Program-made: the position numbers and the translations under genes
DNA from: Opitutaceae bacterium
GTDB taxonomy: Bacteria; Verrucomicrobiota; Verrucomicrobiia; Opitutales; Opitutaceae
NCBI GenBank assembly: GCA_003151515.1
Contig: PLXS01000016.1
Coordinates: 22,914-86,913, forward strand
Length of the DNA: 64,000 nt
Direction of reading: 5' to 3'
Shown: piece by piece, positions 1 to 8,740 of the stretch
Position numbering within the stretch: position 1 is the first letter of the stretch
How the letters are laid out: each line of letters starts with the position of its first letter
Notes under the pieces: generated by a model
The model's input: only the letters and a program-made list of their open reading frames with translations
What the model was told of the DNA's origin: nothing
Databases searched by the model: none

Positions 1-75
1 CCCGATCAGGGCCAGCACCAGCAGGATCTCGATAAGCGTGAAGGCTCCCTTGTTACCAGTTCCCGATGTCGTCAT
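1..75 (-). CDS. Type II secretion pseudopilin, N-terminus only (runs off the window)
   Basis: Only the first 25 codons lie in the window. The ATG at 75-73 overlaps the end of the upstream gspG gene by 23 bases. The peptide begins with a short basic leader and then the prepilin-peptidase site KG^AFTLIEIL followed by a hydrophobic stretch (LLVLALIG), the signature of class III signal peptides of pseudopilins and type IV pilins. Its place directly behind gspG suggests a minor pseudopilin of the GspH/I type, but the C-terminal part that would decide this is missing. The reading frame and cleavage motif are seen directly; the GspH/I assignment is inference. Confidence 0.6.
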   Translation of the reverse strand, partial: MTTSGTGNKGAFTLIEILLVLALIG

Positions 76-487
76 CCGTGCCGTCCGTCTTGTCGGGGCC
101 CTTCGACCAGATGTCGTAGCCGTTCTTGTTGTGGACACCCGGGTAGCGGTACTGGTACGGCTCGTTCCAGGGGTCCAGTATCGGGTACTTGGACCCCTCC
201 GCCACGTACGGCCCGCGCCAGCGGTCCGCCTTGCCGGCGGGCGCCGTGAACAGGGCCTGCAGGCCCTCCTCGGTCGACGGGTAGTCGCCCATCTGCAGGC
301 GGTAGGTGAGGAGCGAGGTCTTGATGCTCTGCGTGACAAAGATGTGGGCGATGCTCGTCTGGGACGAGCCGAAGGCGCCGCCCACGTTGGCGATGGTGAT
401 GCCGGCGAGGAGCCCGATGATCGCGATGACGACCAGGATCTCGAGCAGGGTGAAGCCTCGGCGGAGAGATTTTCTTATTGGGCTCAT
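53..487 (-). CDS. gspG: Type II secretion system major pseudopilin GspG
   Basis: A 144-residue protein with a basic leader (MSPIRKSLRR) and the prepilin cleavage motif RG^FTLLEILVV at about residues 11-20, followed by a hydrophobic helix to about residue 36. The C-terminal half has features typical of GspG: YPSTEEGLQAL (about 70-80), then WRGPYV, DPWNEPYQYRYPG and a closing acidic DGTDDDIGNW segment, the Ca-binding region of the family. The length matches known GspG proteins. The product forms the pseudopilus that pushes folded exoproteins through the outer membrane. It is followed by, and overlaps, another pseudopilin gene. The secreted glycoside hydrolases nearby are possible substrates, though this is only a neighbourhood argument. 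Confidence 0.9.
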   Translation of the reverse strand: MSPIRKSLRRGFTLLEILVVIAIIGLLAGITIANVGGAFGSSQTSIAHIFVTQSIKTSLLTYRLQMGDYPSTEEGLQALFTAPAGKADRWRGPYVAEGSKYPILDPWNEPYQYRYPGVHNKNGYDIWSKGPDKTDGTDDDIGNW

Positions 488-562
488 GGATCGGATAGTA
501 TTGGGGGAGCGCTCCCCCGTTGTCGAGACGCGCGCCGGAGGGCAAAGGTTGCGGGGGCGGGC

Positions 563-1993
563 CTACCGGGGGCCTCGCCCGTCGCGGCGGGACTCGTCGG
601 TAAACACATGGTTCACAAGGAAGCTGAGACCCAGCACGCCCCCCAAGGTTCGAATATTCCGCATGGCCCCGACCACCCGGGAGAAGGGGCTGGCGGCGGG
701 CTCCCGCACCCGCAGGAGGAGGAAGGCCCCCGCAAGGGCGACCACGGGCTGGACGGCGAAGCACGCGTGGTAGGCCGTCAGGGGGTCGGTCCAGCCCTGG
801 GACAGGGAGAGGGCCCAGCCCCCCAGGATGGGCGCAACCGCGGCGACGAGCGACGACGCCGCGAGGTTGACCCCGATGGCGAGGGTCTTCGCGTCAAGCG
901 GGATCAGCCGCAGGCCGATCATGAACTGCCCCAGGACGAAGCCCGCGCTCGTCGCCCCGATCCAGGTCCACAGGGCGTAGAGCATGACCCTGTTGGCGGG
1001 GTTGACGAAGCACCAGAGGAACATCGAGGCCTGCCAGAGGATGAGCGAGAAGACCATGACGGGCTTGCTCCCGTGCCGGTCCAGGAGGTGGCCCCAGGCC
1101 GGCAGCGACAGGGCGCCCCCCACCTGCGAGAGCGCCGTCACGATGCCCACGTCGAAGGCCGAGAAGCCGATCCGCTCCAGCATGAAGACCGTGTAGAAGG
1201 GCCCGAAGCAGTTGGCGGCGAAGCTCCAGACCGCCCCGAAGACCACGAAGACCAGGAACGAGCGCGCCTTGACGAGGACGTCGACCTGCTCCCCGAGGGT
1301 CTCGCGCGGCGGCGGCGGCGGGCGGTGGGGGCGAGTCGGGCTGATCGCCTGCCAGCGAAGCGAGAAGACCCGCAGGAACGCGGAGGCGAAGATCACGGCC
1401 TGGAAGGCGCGGACCGAGTACTCCCAGCGAGAGAGGACCCAGCCCGAGGTGACCAGGAAGACGACGGTCGACCACTGCAGGATCCGGTTCCTTCCCCCGA
1501 AGAACTTCCCGCGTAAGCGCGCCGGCACCCACTGCTCGATCCACGTGCTCCAGCTGACCCCGGCGACGGCCCCGAAGCAGCTGGACACGAAGTACCAGCC
1601 GAGGATCCAGAGCGCGGCCTCGGCCGGGCTGTCGCGCGGGATGAACGGCAAGAGGAAGCCCAGGGCGACCCAGCTCGCCAGGTGCAGGCTGGCCGCGGTC
1701 ACGGTCACGACCTTCGGCGGCCTGCGCCTCATGAGGAAGGGCGAGACGAAGATCTGCAGGAAGTTGCCGACGAACGGCAGCGAGCCCAGGACGCCGATCG
1801 CGGCCGGGGTGAGGGGGAAGGCCTTCGTCACCAGGGCCGAGAGGGCCATGCTGCCCGAGAGCGCCATCGTGACTATCGGGATGGCGACGATCCCCTCGCT
1901 CGTGCAGTAGCGAAGGCACAGCTTCAGGTCGGCCTTGCGCCTGAGGGCCAGGGCGCGGCCGCGGCTAACCCCTGAGTCCGGAGCGGGCTGCAT
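563..1993 (-). CDS. Major facilitator superfamily transporter
   Basis: About 476 residues with roughly twelve hydrophobic segments, beginning after a basic N-terminus (LRRKADLKLCLRYC). The cytoplasmic loop between helices 2 and 3 reads FLMRRRPPKV, and a second-half loop reads HLLDRHGSKPVM, both like the MFS A-motif region. A proline/arginine-rich central loop (RPHRPPPPPRETL) separates the two six-helix bundles. A GTG start at 2008 would add five residues; I prefer the ATG at 1993. It sits 75 bases upstream of gspG and is codirectional with the GH27 gene behind it (107 bases away), so uptake of sugars released by the neighbouring hydrolases is plausible. The substrate cannot be read from the sequence. 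Confidence 0.75.
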   Translation of the reverse strand: MQPAPDSGVSRGRALALRRKADLKLCLRYCTSEGIVAIPIVTMALSGSMALSALVTKAFPLTPAAIGVLGSLPFVGNFLQIFVSPFLMRRRPPKVVTVTAASLHLASWVALGFLLPFIPRDSPAEAALWILGWYFVSSCFGAVAGVSWSTWIEQWVPARLRGKFFGGRNRILQWSTVVFLVTSGWVLSRWEYSVRAFQAVIFASAFLRVFSLRWQAISPTRPHRPPPPPRETLGEQVDVLVKARSFLVFVVFGAVWSFAANCFGPFYTVFMLERIGFSAFDVGIVTALSQVGGALSLPAWGHLLDRHGSKPVMVFSLILWQASMFLWCFVNPANRVMLYALWTWIGATSAGFVLGQFMIGLRLIPLDAKTLAIGVNLAASSLVAAVAPILGGWALSLSQGWTDPLTAYHACFAVQPVVALAGAFLLLRVREPAASPFSRVVGAMRNIRTLGGVLGLSFLVNHVFTDESRRDGRGPR

Positions 1994-2100
1994 GGCCACT
2001 TTCTGCACGGTTCCCCTCGCGCGCGGAAGTCACGATCATCCGGGCCATGGTAGATCGGCCCGGGCGCGTGCCAAGAGCGCTGTGCCCGCGGCCGCGCCCG

Positions 2101-3663
2101 CTACCTGACGAGAAGCAGGGTCACGCCGTGGCCGGGCACGCGCCCCGAGTAGCCCCGCCCGGCCGCGACCAGGTCGGCGTGCCGCCACAGGTCGCGCAAA
2201 GCCGAGGGCTTGGACGCCATGCCGATGTCGGACCAGGCGAGGGACACCTCCCTGTCGTCGGCGTTGCGGTTGAAGACGGCCAGCGCCCGGGCTCCGCCGC
2301 TCATCGCCTTTGTCCAGATTTCGACGCCGCCCCTCCGGGAGATGACGCTGCCCTGCCTTCCCAGGGGGTCCTGGTCCACCGCTATCGCCTCGCGGTTGGT
2401 CAGGATCTCGCGGGTGTCCCGCGACATCGCGCGCAGGTCGTTGCCGGCGATGAGCGGCGCCGCCAGCATGCACCACAGGCTGAAATGGGTCCGGTATTCC
2501 GCGGGGCTCATGCCGCCGTTGCCGACCTCGAGCATGTCGGGGTCGTTCCAGTGGCCCGGGGCTGCGTAGCGCGCCAGGCGGTCCTGGCTGAACCCGTTCG
2601 CGCACATCGAATCCCAGTTGTCCTGGATGTCGCCGGTCGTGCGCCAGAGGTTGGCCCCGGCCGCGGGGCCCCACGTCCAGACGTCGCCCATTCCGTACTC
2701 GCACAGGCTGTAGACGATGGGGCGGCCGCAGGCCTGCAGGGCGCTCCCCATGCGCTGGTACACGGCCCGCACCTGCGCCGGCGGGTAGACGCGCGAGGCG
2801 CTGCACCAGTCGTACTTGAGGTAGTCGATGCCCCAGGCGGCGTAGGTCCTCGCGTCCTGCTCCTCGTGGCCGTAGCTGCCCTCGTAGCCGCCGCAGGTCG
2901 CGGGCCCAGGCGACGAGTAGATGCCGAGCTTGAGCCCCCGGCCGTGCACGTAGGCGGCGAGGGCCCTCATGTCCGGGAACTTCCGGTTCGCCACGATGCT
3001 GCCCTGCGCGTCGCGCCCCAGCTCCCAGGTGTCGTCAATGTTCACGTACGTGTAGCCCGCGGCGGCCATGCCCGAGGCGACCATCGCGTCCGCGGTCTCG
3101 CGGATGACCCTGTCGTCCACCGCCTCGCTGAAATGGTTCCAGCTGTTCCAGCCCATCGGCGGCGTCGCCGCCAGCCCGTTGGCCGGCAGCTCGCGCAGGG
3201 CGGGAGGCGCGGCGGCCGCGGGCAGCTGCATGTCGGCGGCCGTGGCCGGCTTCGCGATGCGCACCACCTCGGTCTTTCCCCGGTCGTAGCTCAGGATGAC
3301 GCGAAGGTCCGCCCCTTCAGGCCGGACCCGGAAGCTCCAGCCCCAGTCGGCTATCGCGAAGACAAGGTCGCCCCCCTCCACCCGGACGTCGCGCACCGGG
3401 ATCTCGACCGCGCAGTTGGGCATGACGGTCGCCTCCGTGGCTACGCCGCTCTGGCGCAGGATGATGATCGTGTGCAGGACGACCCCCGAATCCTTGGGCT
3501 CGTCCATCCTCCAGGCCCCGCTGAGCCCCGATGCAAGCGCCGGGGCGCGCAGCGCGAGCGCGGCCGCGATCACGAGGAGCCTTCCGAGCGCCGCGGCGCG
3601 CCTGCAGGCCAAGGCCTTGGGGCGTTGGCGGTCAATCCGTCCGGCGGGTCGCGGGTGATCCAT
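2101..3663 (-). CDS. Secreted alpha-galactosidase, glycoside hydrolase family 27
   Basis: From the start at 3663 the protein has 520 residues: a signal peptide (basic CRRAAALGRL, hydrophobic LLVIAAALAL, cleavage near ALA-SG), a beta-rich segment of about 95 residues, and then a GH27 TIM barrel starting at TPPMGWNSWNHF (about residues 167-178). The nucleophile is the Asp of YLKYDWC (about 285); the acid/base Asp lies in GDIQDNWDS, and the conserved WNDPDMLEVGN follows. A small C-terminal beta domain ends the protein. Family 27 enzymes release alpha-galactose (or beta-arabinopyranose) from plant polysaccharides. The frame is open upstream to 3732, with starts at 3693 and 3732, but those would overlap a possible divergent small gene. 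Confidence 0.9.
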   Translation of the reverse strand: MDHPRPAGRIDRQRPKALACRRAAALGRLLVIAAALALRAPALASGLSGAWRMDEPKDSGVVLHTIIILRQSGVATEATVMPNCAVEIPVRDVRVEGGDLVFAIADWGWSFRVRPEGADLRVILSYDRGKTEVVRIAKPATAADMQLPAAAAPPALRELPANGLAATPPMGWNSWNHFSEAVDDRVIRETADAMVASGMAAAGYTYVNIDDTWELGRDAQGSIVANRKFPDMRALAAYVHGRGLKLGIYSSPGPATCGGYEGSYGHEEQDARTYAAWGIDYLKYDWCSASRVYPPAQVRAVYQRMGSALQACGRPIVYSLCEYGMGDVWTWGPAAGANLWRTTGDIQDNWDSMCANGFSQDRLARYAAPGHWNDPDMLEVGNGGMSPAEYRTHFSLWCMLAAPLIAGNDLRAMSRDTREILTNREAIAVDQDPLGRQGSVISRRGGVEIWTKAMSGGARALAVFNRNADDREVSLAWSDIGMASKPSALRDLWRHADLVAAGRGYSGRVPGHGVTLLLVR

Positions 3664-3691
3664 CCGGCCCGTCCGTGGATTGGTACGGTCC

Positions 3692-3838
3692 ATGCTCGAA
3701 ACCATGCCCGTGAACACACCCGCATCGTCCATCCACTACAAGCCGCAACCGCAGGCGAAGCTGTCACTGAAGGCGTCACTCATCGTGTGCGCCTCCACGA
3801 TTGCCGTCGCCGTGGCGGTCATCGCGCTCGTGCGCTGA
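3692..3838 (+). CDS. Possible 48-residue single-span membrane peptide
   Basis: A short open frame with two possible starts (3692, or ATG five codons later at 3704). It has a polar N-terminal half and a C-terminal hydrophobic stretch (LIVCASTIAVAVAVIALV) that would form one membrane helix ending in Arg. It is transcribed divergently from the GH27 gene and begins 29 bases from that gene's preferred start. No family is recognised. The evidence is only the frame and the clean transmembrane segment, and I see no convincing ribosome-binding site, so it may be spurious. Confidence 0.3.
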   Translation: MLETMPVNTPASSIHYKPQPQAKLSLKASLIVCASTIAVAVAVIALVR

Positions 3839-3945
3839 CCAGGCCGCCTGCGCCGGCCAGGTCCCAAGAAGCGCCCTATTTGCCCGGGGGCGCGCGTTGA
3901 TTGCATTCATCCGGCCGTGCGGCCCGGACGGGCCGCCCCATGGCG

Positions 3946-3990
3946 GTAGGGTTTCACCCCATAGCAGGCAGGCCCGCATTGGGGCACGGT
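3946..3990 (+). promoter_or_regulatory. GGGT-N3-ACCCCATA palindrome, weak -10 match
   Basis: The 18 bases at 3946-3963 (GTAGGGTTTCACCCCATA) are identical to the reverse complement of 46551-46568. At the distance seen in the other sites the hexamer is CACGGT (3985-3990), a poor -10 match, so promoter function is less certain here. The next reading frame downstream starts at 4062. Confidence 0.35.
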
Positions 3991-4061
3991 TCTGCCCGTA
4001 GTAGGTGAAATAGGTGTTGTTAGGCAATAGGTGAGAAGCGAAAGGGCACCCTGGACCATCC

Positions 4062-4334
4062 ATGAAGACATTCAGTCTTTTGTTCCCGCAGATGATCGGC
4101 CCCTTGTGGTTGCGGGAGGTCCAGGGCGCTCATCGCGAGACGTGCGCCCACCACTACGGCGCAACGCTGAACAGGATCCATTTTCACTTTCGCGCCGGCG
4201 TCGTTGACTGCCCGGCCGACGAAACCGCGATGGAGGCCTGGCTCGGGCGAAACGTCCTCGGCGCCACGAAGGCCGGCTTCGGCAATTCGCCGCGGGCGAT
4301 TTCCTTCGAGCCGCAGCCGGCGGCCGGCATTTGA
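4062..4334 (+). CDS. Hypothetical protein, 90 residues
   Basis: An open frame of 90 codons, rich in His and Arg, with no recognised motif, signal peptide or membrane span. It is listed only because it follows a copy of the shared palindromic promoter motif (ends at 3963) at a distance similar to other members of the set, and because no better candidate fills 3839-4337. No ribosome-binding site is obvious before the ATG. It could equally be non-coding. Confidence 0.25.
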   Translation: MKTFSLLFPQMIGPLWLREVQGAHRETCAHHYGATLNRIHFHFRAGVVDCPADETAMEAWLGRNVLGATKAGFGNSPRAISFEPQPAAGI

Positions 4335-4337
4335 GCC

Positions 4338-4526
4338 ATGTCCAGCACCACGCAAGCCATGGGCCGGATTCACTCGCTGGTGGGAGGCCTGAGCCACGCC
4401 ATGCTGCGCGCCCGGCGCCTCGGCGGCCTGCGGGGGGGGCCGGCCCGCGCAAGGCTCCTGACGCCCAAGCGCCGCTCGGAGATCGCCCGGCAGGGGGCGA
4501 GGGCCAGGTGGGGTCTGACGGCCTGA
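4338..4526 (+). CDS. Small basic protein with LTPKRRSEIARQGARARW tail
   Basis: A 62-residue Arg/Gly-rich protein. The C-terminal segment (LTPKRRSEIARQGARARWG) and the preceding RRLGGLRGGPARAR resemble a short repeat found in many small uncharacterised bacterial proteins, of the kind 'GGLARA..LSP.RR.EIAR.GA.AR'. That resemblance, recalled from family knowledge, is the reason I call it a gene rather than noise. Function is unknown; the charge suggests nucleic-acid contact, which is inference. Confidence 0.45.
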   Translation: MSSTTQAMGRIHSLVGGLSHAMLRARRLGGLRGGPARARLLTPKRRSEIARQGARARWGLTA

Positions 4527-4669
4527 ATCAGGGCGCAGGGGAGCGCTCCGGCGCATCCCGTCCGGCTCCCTTTCGAGTCACCGTGTCGCCGGGCCCCGGG
4601 AGGCTCGACAGCCGGGCCTGTCGGGGGGAATGATCCCATGCGCCCATCCCTGCGGCCCGGTTCGCACGG

Positions 4670-5845
4670 ATGGCCGCCACCATGCGCCTCCCCGCCCTGC
4701 TTGCCCTAGCAGGCGCAGCCTGCCTGCCGGCGGTTGCCGCAGAGAGCGTCCCCGCCCGGCAGGGTTTCAAATGGTCGACCGCAGCAGCCGACACGTTTCT
4801 CCGTAGGTTCCCCGACCCCGACTCCATCCATTGGGTCAACTCGACGAACCACTTCAGCTGGCAGGCCGGTTACGCGATGTTCACCTTCGAGAAGCTTTGG
4901 CGCCTGACGGGCGACGCCAGGTATCTTGACTACATCAGGCGCTACGTCGACCAGCAGGTGGACGAGCGGGGCAATGTGCCCAACTTCTCCCCCGCCGCCC
5001 TCGACAATTTCCTCCCGGGCTATGCGATCCTTTTCATGTACGAGCAGACCGGGCTCGCGAAATACAGGATCGCCGCGACCAGGATGCGCGACGGCTTCCG
5101 CGGCTATCCCAGGAATTCCGACGGCAGCTTCTGGCACGGCGACTGGGCCAGGCACCAGCTCTGGGTCGACGGGGTGTTCATGGGCGAGATGTTCCTCGCG
5201 CGCTACGGCGCCGTCGTGGGCGAGCGCGAATACGCCTTCGGGGAGGTGACCCGGCAGATGACGCTCGCGCTGCGCCACTGCGTGAAGCCGAACGGGCTGC
5301 TTCTGCACGGCTGGGATGAGTCGAAGTCGGCGAGCTGGGCGGACAGGAGGACCGGCCTGGCCCCGGAAGTCTGGAGCGAGGGCCTTGGCTGGTACGCCGT
5401 GCTGATCGCGGACGTCCTTGATTACCTGCCCGGCGACGACCCGGGCCGCGGCGCGCTTCTCGGCGCCTTGAGGAACCTGTGCAGGGGGCTCAAGGACGTG
5501 CAGGACCAAAAGACTGGGATGTGGTGCCAGGTCGTGGACAAGCCCGGCGAGCCCGGCAACTGGAACGAGACGTCGGGCACCGGAATGTTCATCTACCTGA
5601 TCAGGAAATCCATCAACAGGGGCTACATTGGCGGGGCCGAGTACCTTCCCGTGGCGGAAAAAGCCTATGCCGGCATCATCAGTAAGGCGGCGGTCGACCC
5701 CGACGGGCTCGTCGACATCCGCGACTGCAGCAGCATCGGCATCCAGGACAGCTACGAGGCCTACATCCATTCCCCGAAGGAGGTGAATCCCTTCGCCCCC
5801 GTGACGTCATTCATCCTGGGAACGAGCATAATGGAGGCGCGGTGA
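4670..5845 (+). CDS. Unsaturated rhamnogalacturonyl hydrolase, glycoside hydrolase family 105
   Basis: 391 residues with an N-terminal signal peptide (MRLPALLALAGAACLPAVAA) and an alpha/alpha-barrel fold. Motifs typical of the YteR/YesR family are visible: NFLPGYAILFMYEQTG (about 113-128), RHQLWVDGVFMGEMFLARY with the catalytic Asp near residue 167, APEVWSEGLGWYAV, and NWNETSGTGMFIYLI. GH105 enzymes remove the unsaturated uronic acid left by pectate or rhamnogalacturonan lyases. The ATG at 4682 (MRLPALL) is an alternative start giving a cleaner signal peptide. With GH27 and GH2 nearby this suggests degradation of pectin side chains. Confidence 0.85.
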   Translation: MAATMRLPALLALAGAACLPAVAAESVPARQGFKWSTAAADTFLRRFPDPDSIHWVNSTNHFSWQAGYAMFTFEKLWRLTGDARYLDYIRRYVDQQVDERGNVPNFSPAALDNFLPGYAILFMYEQTGLAKYRIAATRMRDGFRGYPRNSDGSFWHGDWARHQLWVDGVFMGEMFLARYGAVVGEREYAFGEVTRQMTLALRHCVKPNGLLLHGWDESKSASWADRRTGLAPEVWSEGLGWYAVLIADVLDYLPGDDPGRGALLGALRNLCRGLKDVQDQKTGMWCQVVDKPGEPGNWNETSGTGMFIYLIRKSINRGYIGGAEYLPVAEKAYAGIISKAAVDPDGLVDIRDCSSIGIQDSYEAYIHSPKEVNPFAPVTSFILGTSIMEAR

Positions 5846-5919
5846 GGCTTGGCGGCGGGAGGGCGGGGCCGCAGCATTAAGCGTGATTGCCCGCCCGAAT
5901 CTGCCATAACCGGCATCCC

Positions 5920-7395
5920 ATGGACCTTTTCCGAACGCAGCCGATCTCCGAGCTGCATTCCGAAGCCGCCTCAAGCCAAGGGCTCAACAAGAGCCTGTCA
6001 TCGGTGAACCTGGTGAGCCTGGGCATCGGCGCCGTCATAGGCGCCGGCATATTCGTCATCACCGGCAATGCCGCGGCGCTCTACGCCGGCCCGGCGATCG
6101 TCATCTCCTTCATCATCTCGGGCCTCGGGTGCCTCTTTGCCGGGCTGTGCTACGCCGAGTTCGCGGCCATGCTCCCCATCGCCGGGAGCGCCTACACCTA
6201 CGCGTACGCGACCCTCGGGGAGTTCGTCGCCTGGATCATCGGCTGGGACCTGATCCTGGAGTACCTCTTCGCCTCGTCCACGGTCGCGGTCGGCTGGTCG
6301 GGCCACACCCAGGACTTCCTGGGGGAATTCGGCCTGCACCTGCCGGCCGCCCTGCACCAGGCCCCGGTCAGCTATGCCAGCCGCGGGGGCTTCCAGCTCA
6401 CGGGGGCGCTCTTCGACCTGCCGGCGGCCGCCATCGTCGTCTTCCTGACCATCCTCCTCGTGATCGGGATCAAGGAGTCGGCCGCATTCAACAATGTCAT
6501 CGTGGCCGTGAAGGTGACGGTCCTGCTGGCCGTGATCGCATTCGGGGCCTGGTTCCTGCTGGGCCACCGCGCCCTGGCGGCCGCCAACCTGACCCCGTTC
6601 ATCCCGCCGAACACGGGGCACTTCGGGGAATTCGGCTGGAGCGGCATCTTCAAGGGGGCCGCGGTCATCTTCTTCGCGTACATCGGGTTCGACGCCGTCT
6701 CCACGACCGCGCAGGAGGCGCGCAACCCCCAGCGCGACATGCCCATCGGGATCCTCGGCTCCCTGGGGATATGCATGGTGATCTTCGTCGGCGTCTCGTT
6801 CGTCCTCTGCGGCATGGCCCGCTACACGGAGCTGAACAATCCCGCCCCGGTCGTGTACGCCCTGCAGCACATCGGGGCGCCCCCGGTGCTGCGCCTCTTC
6901 GTCGAGATCGCGGCCATCGCGGGCCTGAGCTCGGTGGTGCTGGTCATGCTGATGGGCCAGCCGCGCATCTTCTTCTCCATGGCGAGGGACGGGCTGCTGC
7001 CCCCGTCGTTTGCCAAGGTGCATCCCCGCTTCAGGACGCCCTACATCACGACCATACTGACCGGGGCGGTCGCGACCGTGGCCGCCGGGCTCCTGCCGCT
7101 CAGCGTCCTCGGCCAGCTGGTCTCGATCGGCACCCTGTTCGCGTTCGTCCTGGTCTGCATCGGGATCCCGGTGCTGCGAAAGCACCGGCCGGAGATTCCC
7201 CGGCCGTTCCGCACGCCATGGGTTCCGCTGGTGCCGATCCTGGGGGCGGGGATCTGCCTGGTGCAGATGGCCTCCCTTCCCGCCGACACATGGCTTCGCC
7301 TCGTGATCTGGATGGCGATAGGCCTGGCGATATACTTCGGGTACGGACAGCGGCACAGCAAGCTGCGCCGGGACGACAAGCCGGGCTCCCGGTGA
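5920..7395 (+). CDS. APC-superfamily amino acid permease (CAT/YfnA type)
   Basis: 491 residues, about twelve membrane segments. The N-terminus carries the family hallmark: a cytoplasmic helix with FRTQPISEL, then [19 protein letters not shown] as the unwound first helix that binds the substrate amino group. Further typical blocks are [20 protein letters not shown] and [25 protein letters not shown]. The ATG at 5920 is chosen over an upstream TTG at 5887 because the family usually begins close to this segment. The product imports a cationic or neutral amino acid by proton symport; specificity is not readable. It is convergent with the lipoprotein gene behind it. Confidence 0.88.
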   Translation: MDLFRTQPISELHSEAASSQGLNKSLSSVNLVSLGIGAVIGAGIFVITGNAAALYAGPAIVISFIISGLGCLFAGLCYAEFAAMLPIAGSAYTYAYATLGEFVAWIIGWDLILEYLFASSTVAVGWSGHTQDFLGEFGLHLPAALHQAPVSYASRGGFQLTGALFDLPAAAIVVFLTILLVIGIKESAAFNNVIVAVKVTVLLAVIAFGAWFLLGHRALAAANLTPFIPPNTGHFGEFGWSGIFKGAAVIFFAYIGFDAVSTTAQEARNPQRDMPIGILGSLGICMVIFVGVSFVLCGMARYTELNNPAPVVYALQHIGAPPVLRLFVEIAAIAGLSSVVLVMLMGQPRIFFSMARDGLLPPSFAKVHPRFRTPYITTILTGAVATVAAGLLPLSVLGQLVSIGTLFAFVLVCIGIPVLRKHRPEIPRPFRTPWVPLVPILGAGICLVQMASLPADTWLRLVIWMAIGLAIYFGYGQRHSKLRRDDKPGSR

Positions 7396-7526
7396 CCCGC
7401 GCGACGCCCGGGACGGCCACGCGCCGAACGCCAAGGGGCCGGGCTTCCCGAGCGGACGGCGCGGCGAACCCGATTTCATCCCGATGGTCCTGGCGGCGAC
7501 CAACCGGCAGGTGAACGGGCCTGCGG

Positions 7527-7700
7527 CTACTGCTCCTTCATCGGGTCCTGAAAACCCTCCGCCTGCTGCTCGTGCCTCGTCCTGGCGTTGTCCACCTGCT
7601 GCTGGGGGGAAAGCGAGGCGCAGGACGAAAGCGACATCGCCAAGAGTCCGGCCGCGACCAGCGCCGCGAGCTTCGCGCGATTGAGGGGTTGGAGTTTCAT
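7527..7700 (-). CDS. Small lipoprotein, 57 residues
   Basis: Begins MKLQPLNRAKLAALVAAGLL and has a lipobox LSSC at about residues 24-27, followed by a short polar, Gln-rich tail (SPQQQVDNARTRHEQQAEGF). After cleavage and lipidation only about 31 residues would remain, so this is a membrane-anchored small lipoprotein of unknown function. An in-frame extension to 7781 exists but would bury the signal peptide. A promoter with the shared ACCCCAT motif lies upstream (7737-7780), and a GC-rich perfect inverted repeat falls in the predicted 5' untranslated region. Confidence 0.65.
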   Translation of the reverse strand: MKLQPLNRAKLAALVAAGLLAMSLSSCASLSPQQQVDNARTRHEQQAEGFQDPMKEQ

Positions 7701-7708
7701 GGGGACCC

Positions 7709-7730
7709 GCGGGCCCCCCGCGGGGCCCGC
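7709..7730 (-). repeat. Perfect 9-bp GC inverted repeat in the lipoprotein leader
   Basis: GCGGGCCCC at 7709-7717 is the exact reverse complement of GGGGCCCGC at 7722-7730, with a four-base loop. It lies between the predicted -10 element (7737-7742) and the start codon (7700), so it would form a hairpin close to the 5' end of the transcript. It has no following T-tract in the minus-strand reading direction, so it is not an obvious terminator. Confidence 0.6.
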
Positions 7731-7736
7731 CCCCCA

Positions 7737-7780
7737 ATTATGGATGATCACGCCGCGGACACCAATGGGGTGTTCGCCCA
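7737..7780 (-). promoter_or_regulatory. Promoter with ACCCCAT palindrome, lipoprotein gene
   Basis: On the minus strand the sequence reads GGGCGAACACCCCATTGG (7780-7763); 22 bases after the T of ACCCCAT comes CATAAT (7742-7737), a good -10. No TTGACA-like element is present at -35. The predicted transcript start is about 30 bases before the lipoprotein start codon. Confidence 0.55.
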
Positions 7781-7837
7781 ATTACCAGGCGATGCCCGGC
7801 CTGATAGAATCATCGTGCCCCCAACGGGACATGCCCG

Positions 7838-8362
7838 ATGCCCACCGACTCCGCGCCCTCCCACGATTCCGATATGCCGGCCTCCGCCAAGGCGGCGCGA
7901 CCCATCGCCCAGGGCGGCGGGGCTGATACCCGCGCCCCTCAGCGACTGCTGAAGGAAGCGCGGCTGCGCACCCTGCTCTACATTGAGGACAACCCGGCGA
8001 ACATGACGCTCGTCGAGGAGCTCATCGCGCGGCGCCCCGACCTGAGGCTCCTGAAGGCGGTTGACGGGATTCTTGGCGTCGCGCTTGCGAGAGCCTCCAG
8101 GCCCGACGTGATCCTGATGGACATCAACCTGCCTGAGATCAGCGGTGTCGACGCCCTGGCGATACTGCGCGAAGACCCCGCCACGGCGCACATCCCAATC
8201 GTGGCGCTCACCGGCAATTCGATGCCGCGCGACATCGAGTTTGGCCTCGAGGTCGGATTTTTCAGCTACATCACCAAGCCCTTCAAGATCAGGGAGTTCA
8301 TGAAAACCCTGAATGTGGCCATGGAATTTGCCGAGAAGGCAGCCGGGGCGCGCATGAGATGA
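7838..8362 (+). CDS. Single-domain response regulator (receiver only)
   Basis: 174 residues: a disordered N-terminal tail of about 40 residues, then a complete receiver domain starting RTLLYIEDNPANMTLVEEL. The acidic pair (E50, D51), the phospho-acceptor D95 in VILMDINLP, the Thr in VALTGNS and the Lys in YITKPF are all present, so phosphotransfer should work. There is no output domain, as in CheY/DivK-like proteins or detached receivers of hybrid kinases. No kinase is adjacent; the nearest kinase genes are 30 kb away. The long polar N-terminal tail is unusual, and a shorter start at the Met in DSDMPAS is possible. Confidence 0.85.
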   Translation: MPTDSAPSHDSDMPASAKAARPIAQGGGADTRAPQRLLKEARLRTLLYIEDNPANMTLVEELIARRPDLRLLKAVDGILGVALARASRPDVILMDINLPEISGVDALAILREDPATAHIPIVALTGNSMPRDIEFGLEVGFFSYITKPFKIREFMKTLNVAMEFAEKAAGARMR

Positions 8363-8740
8363 GGCTGATGCCGCAGCCGGTGCGCCCATGGCAAGCCAGG
8401 CCCCGCTGGAAGGTTCGCTTCTGGCACGTGGAACGCATGGTTAGCCTTCTCTAGACTACGCAGGGAATTCGCACCCCAGGATCCGAAGGGGGGAAGTCCT
8501 TCGAGTTGCGGGTTACAAGCAGACATCCCTCGCTTCGAGCAGTCGCCCACACCATGGCGTCTGGCAGCCGAACCCAAAAGGTCTTTCGGATCTTAATCGC
8601 TTCGCTTGCTATATCGACTGAAAGTTAATGGACCGTGAAGGCGGACAAGAATTCCAGGCACGCCTTTTCGTCCGCCGGCCAGCAATTGCGCAATGTTTGG
8701 TCGTCTTGGCGGCCCCGCCCGCGATAGTATGGAGGTGCGG
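8363..8740. other. Intergenic region, no gene seen
   Basis: About 380 bases between the response regulator and the methyltransferase. I find no coding frame with family features and no tRNA-like fold. The AT content rises near 8595-8640 (TTAATCGC, CTATATCGACTG, AGTTAATGG), which could hold the promoter of the following gene. GGAGGT at 8731-8736 is a Shine-Dalgarno sequence for the ATG at 8741. Confidence 0.5.

Noticed and set aside
646..665. A GGTTCGAAT string resembling a tRNA T-loop.
   Set aside because: It lies inside the MFS transporter gene and no cloverleaf can be built around it.
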